Source: CAWJMD01 sp963845675
Lineage (GTDB): Bacteria > Actinomycetota > Actinomycetes > Actinomycetales > CAWJMD01
DNA length: 64,000 nt
Direction: 5' to 3'
Assembly (NCBI GenBank): GCA_963845675.1
Contig: CAWJSX010000005.1
Span: 1 to 64,000 of the forward strand
Shown here: in pieces, positions 61,048-64,000 of the stretch
Layout of the letters: each line of letters starts with the position of its first letter
Position numbering within the stretch: the stretch's first letter is position 1
The notes under the pieces: model-generated
Databases searched by the model: none
What the model saw: only the letters and a program-made list of their open reading frames with translations
What the model was told of the DNA's origin: nothing
Program-made: the position numbers and the translations under genes

Positions 61048-61499
61048 GTGGTCGGCAGCTCGACCGTCCGCGTGCCACCGCCGTACCCGTTCGCCGTGTC
61101 ACGCCCCTCGACGACGACGCTCGTGACGCCATCCGGGACCTCGACCCCGGTCTGGGTGCGCGTGAACGGCTGTTCGCCGGCGTGGTCGTGGGTCAGCGTC
61201 ATCTCGCCATAGACCTCACCGTCCGCTCCGACCACGCGCCACCCGTCCGCATAGCGCTCGGGCGAGTCGTAGGGCGACGACATCGTCACGTCGAAGGTGA
61301 ACGTCCCGTCGGGCGCGCGCTCCACGGCGACCTCGACGACGTCCGGGTGGGTCTGCGTGCCCGAGGCGTCGCTGGTGGCCGTGTCGCTGCTGGCCGCGTC
61401 GCCCGGGGAGGTCTCGGTGCTCCCGGTGCTCCCGGTCGACGAGCCGCAACCGGACAGCGTCAGGCACAGCGCGAGCAGTCCCGCGAGCAGCCACCTCAT
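61044..61499 (-). CDS. Secreted lipoprotein
   Basis: Intact 151 residues from ATG 61499. The signal peptide MRWLLAGLLALCLTLSGC ends in a LSGC lipobox. A Ser/Thr/Gly-rich linker of about 30 residues follows, and the C-terminal 100 residues form an Ig-like beta sandwich pattern (GTFTFDVTMSSPYDSPERYA, GVTSVVVEGRDTANGYGG). No enzyme motif. It lies next to a flavinylation module but in a separate frame 33 bp downstream, so it may be part of the same transcript. Confidence 0.85.
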   Translation of the reverse strand: MRWLLAGLLALCLTLSGCGSSTGSTGSTETSPGDAASSDTATSDASGTQTHPDVVEVAVERAPDGTFTFDVTMSSPYDSPERYADGWRVVGADGEVYGEMTLTHDHAGEQPFTRTQTGVEVPDGVTSVVVEGRDTANGYGGGTRTVELPTT

Positions 61500-61532
61500 G
61501 GTCCGACCGTAACCCGGACGTCGGTCCCGGGG

Positions 61533-62339
61533 TCACCCCCGCGGCGCGCCCCGTCCGTAGAGCTGGGACGACCCGTCCGCGCGGACGACAAGACCGCAGC
61601 GCCCCTCGCGGCGACGCAGCCACGGCAGGGCCAGGTCACCCAGTGCGAAGGCCGCGGTCGCGTCGATGTCGGCCCACACGAGGTCGGGCCCGACGACCGT
61701 GACCGAGGCGAGGCCGGTCGGCGCGCGCCCGGTGCGGGCGTCGACGACATGCGCGCCGCGGTGGGCGATGCCGGACGTGGCGACGGCCCCGTCGCGGACC
61801 GGTACGACCGCGATGACGCGCAGGGGGTCGTGGGGGTCCTCGATGCCGATGCGCCAGGCAGCCGAGCTCGGACGCTGGGTGCGGCACAGCATGTCGCCTC
61901 CCGCGGAGAGGCAGAAGTCGGTCGCCGGCAGCGTCTCGAGCACCCGCGCGGCGCGATCGACGGCCCAGCCCTTGACCACGCCGCTGGGGTCCAGGACCAC
62001 CCGTCCCTCCGGCCCGGGCCGGCGCACGTCGAAGGCGCCGTCCGACTCCTGCCGGGCGCGCTCGCCGAGGTCGAGCACCTCCAGCACGTCGGGTGGGCAC
62101 TCGGCCGGCGGCAGCTCGCCGCGACCGAGGCGCGAGATCACCGAGTCGGCGCGGTACGTGCTGAAGACCCGGTCAGCCGTGTGCAGGACGTCCAGCGCCC
62201 CCTGCCATGCGGCGGCGGCTCGGTCGTCGCCGGTGTGACGCCCGCGCAGGACGAGGCTGATCGGCATGCCCATGGCCTGCGCGACGTACCGGCGGAGCTG
62301 CCCGGACTCCGCCGGAGCGACGACCACCTCGGTAATCAC
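61533..62339 (-). CDS. apbE: FAD:protein FMN transferase (ApbE)
   Basis: Intact 268 residues from GTG 62339, overlapping the FMN-binding protein stop (GTGA). The family motifs include VAQAMGMPISLVLRG near residue 22, VFSTYRADSVISRLGRGE near 55, and RVVLDPSGVVKGWAVDRAAR near 115. CLSAGGDMLCRTQRP near 140 and VATSGIAHRGAHVVDARTGR near 180 follow, with VWADIDATAAFALG near 215 as the magnesium site. It attaches FMN to a Thr/Ser of partner proteins. The partner is the preceding gene product. No export signal is seen, so flavinylation may occur inside or the start may be further upstream. Confidence 0.92.
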   Translation of the reverse strand: MITEVVVAPAESGQLRRYVAQAMGMPISLVLRGRHTGDDRAAAAWQGALDVLHTADRVFSTYRADSVISRLGRGELPPAECPPDVLEVLDLGERARQESDGAFDVRRPGPEGRVVLDPSGVVKGWAVDRAARVLETLPATDFCLSAGGDMLCRTQRPSSAAWRIGIEDPHDPLRVIAVVPVRDGAVATSGIAHRGAHVVDARTGRAPTGLASVTVVGPDLVWADIDATAAFALGDLALPWLRRREGRCGLVVRADGSSQLYGRGAPRG

Positions 62340-62770
62340 AGTCCCGCCTGGTCCAAGGCGCTCTGCAGCGACTGGATGTAGCCGGTGCTGGTCACGGTCG
62401 CGCCGCTGACCATGTCGATGCCGGCGCTCTGGGTATCGAGGGTCTCCTGCGTGAGGATCGGAAGCGCATAGCCGTTGATCTGCTGGTCCTTGCCGTTGCC
62501 GTCCGGGTACTGGAGCACCGTGACGTCGTCGATCCGGCCGTCGCTCACGTTCAGCTGGACCTGCACCGGCCCCCACCGGGTCTGCACCACCGGTCCGGTG
62601 ACGGTCGTGCTGGCAGCCGCCGCCGAGCTCGACGTCGACGATCCGCTGCCACCCGAGTGGACGGAGTACGCAGTGGTCGAGGACACCGGGCCTGACGTTG
62701 ACGTGCTGTAGCCGAGCAGCATCACGAGCGCGGACAGGGTGCTGAGCACCCAGAGCGAGATACGCCTCAT
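62336..62770 (-). CDS. FMN-binding domain protein (flavinylation target)
   Basis: Intact 144 residues from ATG 62770. An N-terminal membrane anchor or signal (ISLWVLSTLSALVMLLG) and a Ser/Thr-rich linker place the domain outside the cytoplasm. The FMN-binding domain ends with DMVSGATVTSTGYIQSL near residue 122, whose SGATVT matches the S/T-G-A-T-x-T flavinylation site where the second Thr receives FMN from ApbE. It lies between a ferric reductase-like membrane protein (4 bp upstream) and ApbE (overlap downstream), so it should carry electrons outward from that protein. Confidence 0.9.
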   Translation of the reverse strand: MRRISLWVLSTLSALVMLLGYSTSTSGPVSSTTAYSVHSGGSGSSTSSSAAAASTTVTGPVVQTRWGPVQVQLNVSDGRIDDVTVLQYPDGNGKDQQINGYALPILTQETLDTQSAGIDMVSGATVTSTGYIQSLQSALDQAGL

Positions 62771-62774
62771 CGGG

Positions 62775-64000
62775 TCACCACGCGAAGTTCTCGAGGTGGA
62801 GCTGGTCGGACGGCAGCCCGGCGGCCGTGACGGTGCGCCGGACGAGCTCCGTCCAGGGTGCGGGGCCGCAGACGTAGACGTCGCGTTCGGCGAGGTCCGG
62901 GACCCACCGGAGCAGAGCCCGGAGGTCGTCCACGGGACCGATGCCGTCACCGAGCCACGAGGACGCGTGACGTCGGTGGCCGGGGAGCCGCAGGACCTGC
63001 AGGCCCCGCTCGAGGGCCAGCGCGTCGACCTCGTGCTCGAAGAGCGGCCGGGACGTGAAGCGCTCGACGTAGACCGCGTCCCCGGGCGCGTACGCGAGCC
63101 CCTCGGCCAGGGCTCTCAGCGGGGTGACCCCGACACCGGCCCCGATCAACGCGACCTTCCGTCGTGTCCGCGCGCGGGCGCTGAGTCGCCCGTAGGGGCC
63201 CTCGATCAGGGCGCGGGTACCGGGAAGGAGGGTCCCGGTCGCAGCACTGCCGTCACCGTCGGCCTGGACGGTGATCCGCAGGCTGCGACCGTCCGGTGCC
63301 GCCGACAGCGAGTACGGGTTGGCGCGGGTCCACCCCGCCCCGCGCAGGAACCGCCAGCCGAAGAACTGCCCCGCCTCGGCCGGCAGCCTGTCCAGCCGCC
63401 TGCCGGTGAGGTGGACCGACCACGTGCCCGGCACCTCCTCGGTCACGCCGGCGACGCGCAGCCGGTGGCGCAGGTTCAGCCGCAGCGGCCGCACCACCCG
63501 CCAACCGACGACCGCGGCGGCTGCCAGGGCCCAGGCCGTCCACCAGAAGACCGTGGTGGCGACGGACGCGGTGAACTGCTGGCCGGTCCACAGCTGGTGC
63601 GGAAGGGCGAGCCCGACACCCAGGTAGGCGTACAGGTGCAGCAGGTGCCACGACTCGTACCGCAGGCGCCGCCGCGCCGCCCTGATGCTGGTGAAGACGA
63701 CGAGGAAGAGGCAGGCGGTTCCGGCGGCCGCGAGGAGCATGCCGGGGTAGTGGACGGTCAGGTCCCAGAACGTGGCGGGCGTCCCGGCGAGCTCGCCGTC
63801 CGCGTACCCCCAGGTGATCGTCACGACGTGCGCGACCATGAGGTCGAACGACGTCAGCCCGACGAGACGGTGCGCCCGCGCCAGGTGGTCCTGCCCGAAC
63901 GCCCTCTCGAGCAACGGAACACGCGCCATCAGGACCACCTGGGCCAGGAGGAGCACGGAGGCCACCAGCCCGGTCAGGCGTCCTACCGACGTCAGCCCCG
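62775..64000 (-). CDS. Ferric reductase-like transmembrane flavocytochrome (5' end outside window)
   Basis: At least 405 residues, with the N-terminus beyond the right edge. Membrane helices carry His pairs for haem b (FDLMVAHVVTITWGY, YESWHLLHLYAYLGVGLALP). They are followed by a ferredoxin-NADP reductase-like FAD domain with RANPYSLSAAPDGRSLRI near the R-x-Y-S box, and an NAD domain with VALIGAGVGVTPLRALAEG and DVYVCGPAPWTELVRR. It moves electrons from cytoplasmic NAD(P)H through FAD and haem across the membrane. It heads an operon with the FMN-binding protein and ApbE. Such three-gene modules are described as flavinylated extracytosolic electron transfer systems. Confidence 0.9.
   Translation of the reverse strand, partial: GLTSVGRLTGLVASVLLLAQVVLMARVPLLERAFGQDHLARAHRLVGLTSFDLMVAHVVTITWGYADGELAGTPATFWDLTVHYPGMLLAAAGTACLFLVVFTSIRAARRRLRYESWHLLHLYAYLGVGLALPHQLWTGQQFTASVATTVFWWTAWALAAAAVVGWRVVRPLRLNLRHRLRVAGVTEEVPGTWSVHLTGRRLDRLPAEAGQFFGWRFLRGAGWTRANPYSLSAAPDGRSLRITVQADGDGSAATGTLLPGTRALIEGPYGRLSARARTRRKVALIGAGVGVTPLRALAEGLAYAPGDAVYVERFTSRPLFEHEVDALALERGLQVLRLPGHRRHASSWLGDGIGPVDDLRALLRWVPDLAERDVYVCGPAPWTELVRRTVTAAGLPSDQLHLENFAW

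Noticed and set aside
59058..62381. 1107-codon open frame on the plus strand
   Set aside because: It is antisense or out of frame to the flavin monooxygenase, racemase, lipoprotein and ApbE genes, with biased Arg/Gly/Pro composition and no domain. It is a high-GC shadow frame.
1..64000. tRNA, rRNA or riboswitch genes
   Set aside because: No convincing T-loop/acceptor pattern, rRNA-like stretch or known riboswitch core was noticed by eye; a covariance-model search would settle it.

Overview
This is a high-GC actinobacterial chromosome segment. The organism is probably in the Propionibacteriales (Nocardioidaceae-like), inferred from GTG-rich starts, divisome-free soil-type gene content, SigK/RskA with a fasciclin protein, F420-type enzymes and -10 hexamers placed 6-7 nt before start codons. 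No rRNA, tRNA, CRISPR array, transposase or integrase was recognised.

Layout. (1) 1-11.1 kb is an accessory region with visibly lower GC and orphan genes, many broken by frameshifts: an unknown protein, a protein with an R-x4-H (HEPN-like) motif, a lipoprotein, a trypsin-like protease, a DUF4238-like protein, a TIR protein with a C-terminal zinc ribbon, and an intact AIPR-family protein. This looks like a phage-defence island. (2) 11.1-16.8 kb holds a TetR regulator divergent from an epoxide hydrolase, a GH13 glucosidase, a 54-aa HTH protein too short for usual ORF cut-offs, a deazaflavin-dependent reductase, an AlaX editing protein, a DUF1697 protein and a YciI protein. (3) 16.8-30.2 kb is a near-complete set for peptidoglycan amino-sugar salvage: BadF-type kinase, two ABC permeases, a binding protein, MurQ and a MurR/RpiR regulator, then the translationally coupled nagZ-namZ-serine hydrolase (AmiE-like) operon. 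A GGDEF protein and a CoA-binding protein lie between the two halves. Both operons have sigma70-like promoters whose -10 overlaps a similar GGT..A.TTTCC site, suggesting one regulon.

(4) 30.4-34.5 kb is a phenolic-lipid-type cluster (type III PKS, ICMT-like methyltransferase, FAD oxidoreductase) divergent from a UbiA prenyltransferase and an IPP isomerase. The divergent starts share a perfect inverted repeat containing two mirror-image -10 boxes. (5) 34.5-45.6 kb carries a UBP zinc finger, a PAS-GGDEF-EAL protein, a subtilisin with a Trp/Arg/Ser repeat tail, a second GGDEF-EAL protein, and MOSC, HhH-GPD, 2H phosphoesterase, hemerythrin and HAD genes. (6) 45.5-54.6 kb has a GNAT, an ECF sigma with SnoaL-like tail, EamA, a PLP dehydratase, an uncharacterised operon (acyl-CoA dehydrogenase-like, PIG-L/methyltransferase fusion, GT2), ArfB and an ATP-dependent DNA ligase.

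(7) 54.6-64 kb has RskA/SigK with mirror-image SigK-like promoters toward a fasciclin gene, an LLM F420 oxidoreductase, a monooxygenase, a deleted glutathionyl-hydroquinone reductase, a flavin monooxygenase, an AMACR-type CoA transferase, a 37-bp perfect inverted repeat, a lipoprotein, and an ApbE/FMN-binding/ferric reductase-like flavinylation module running off the right edge. Single-base frameshifts are numerous at 1-8.7, 12-21, 25, 39.6-47 and 54.7 kb, while other stretches are clean. Many therefore look like sequence errors rather than true decay, and frameshifted genes are reported over their whole span.
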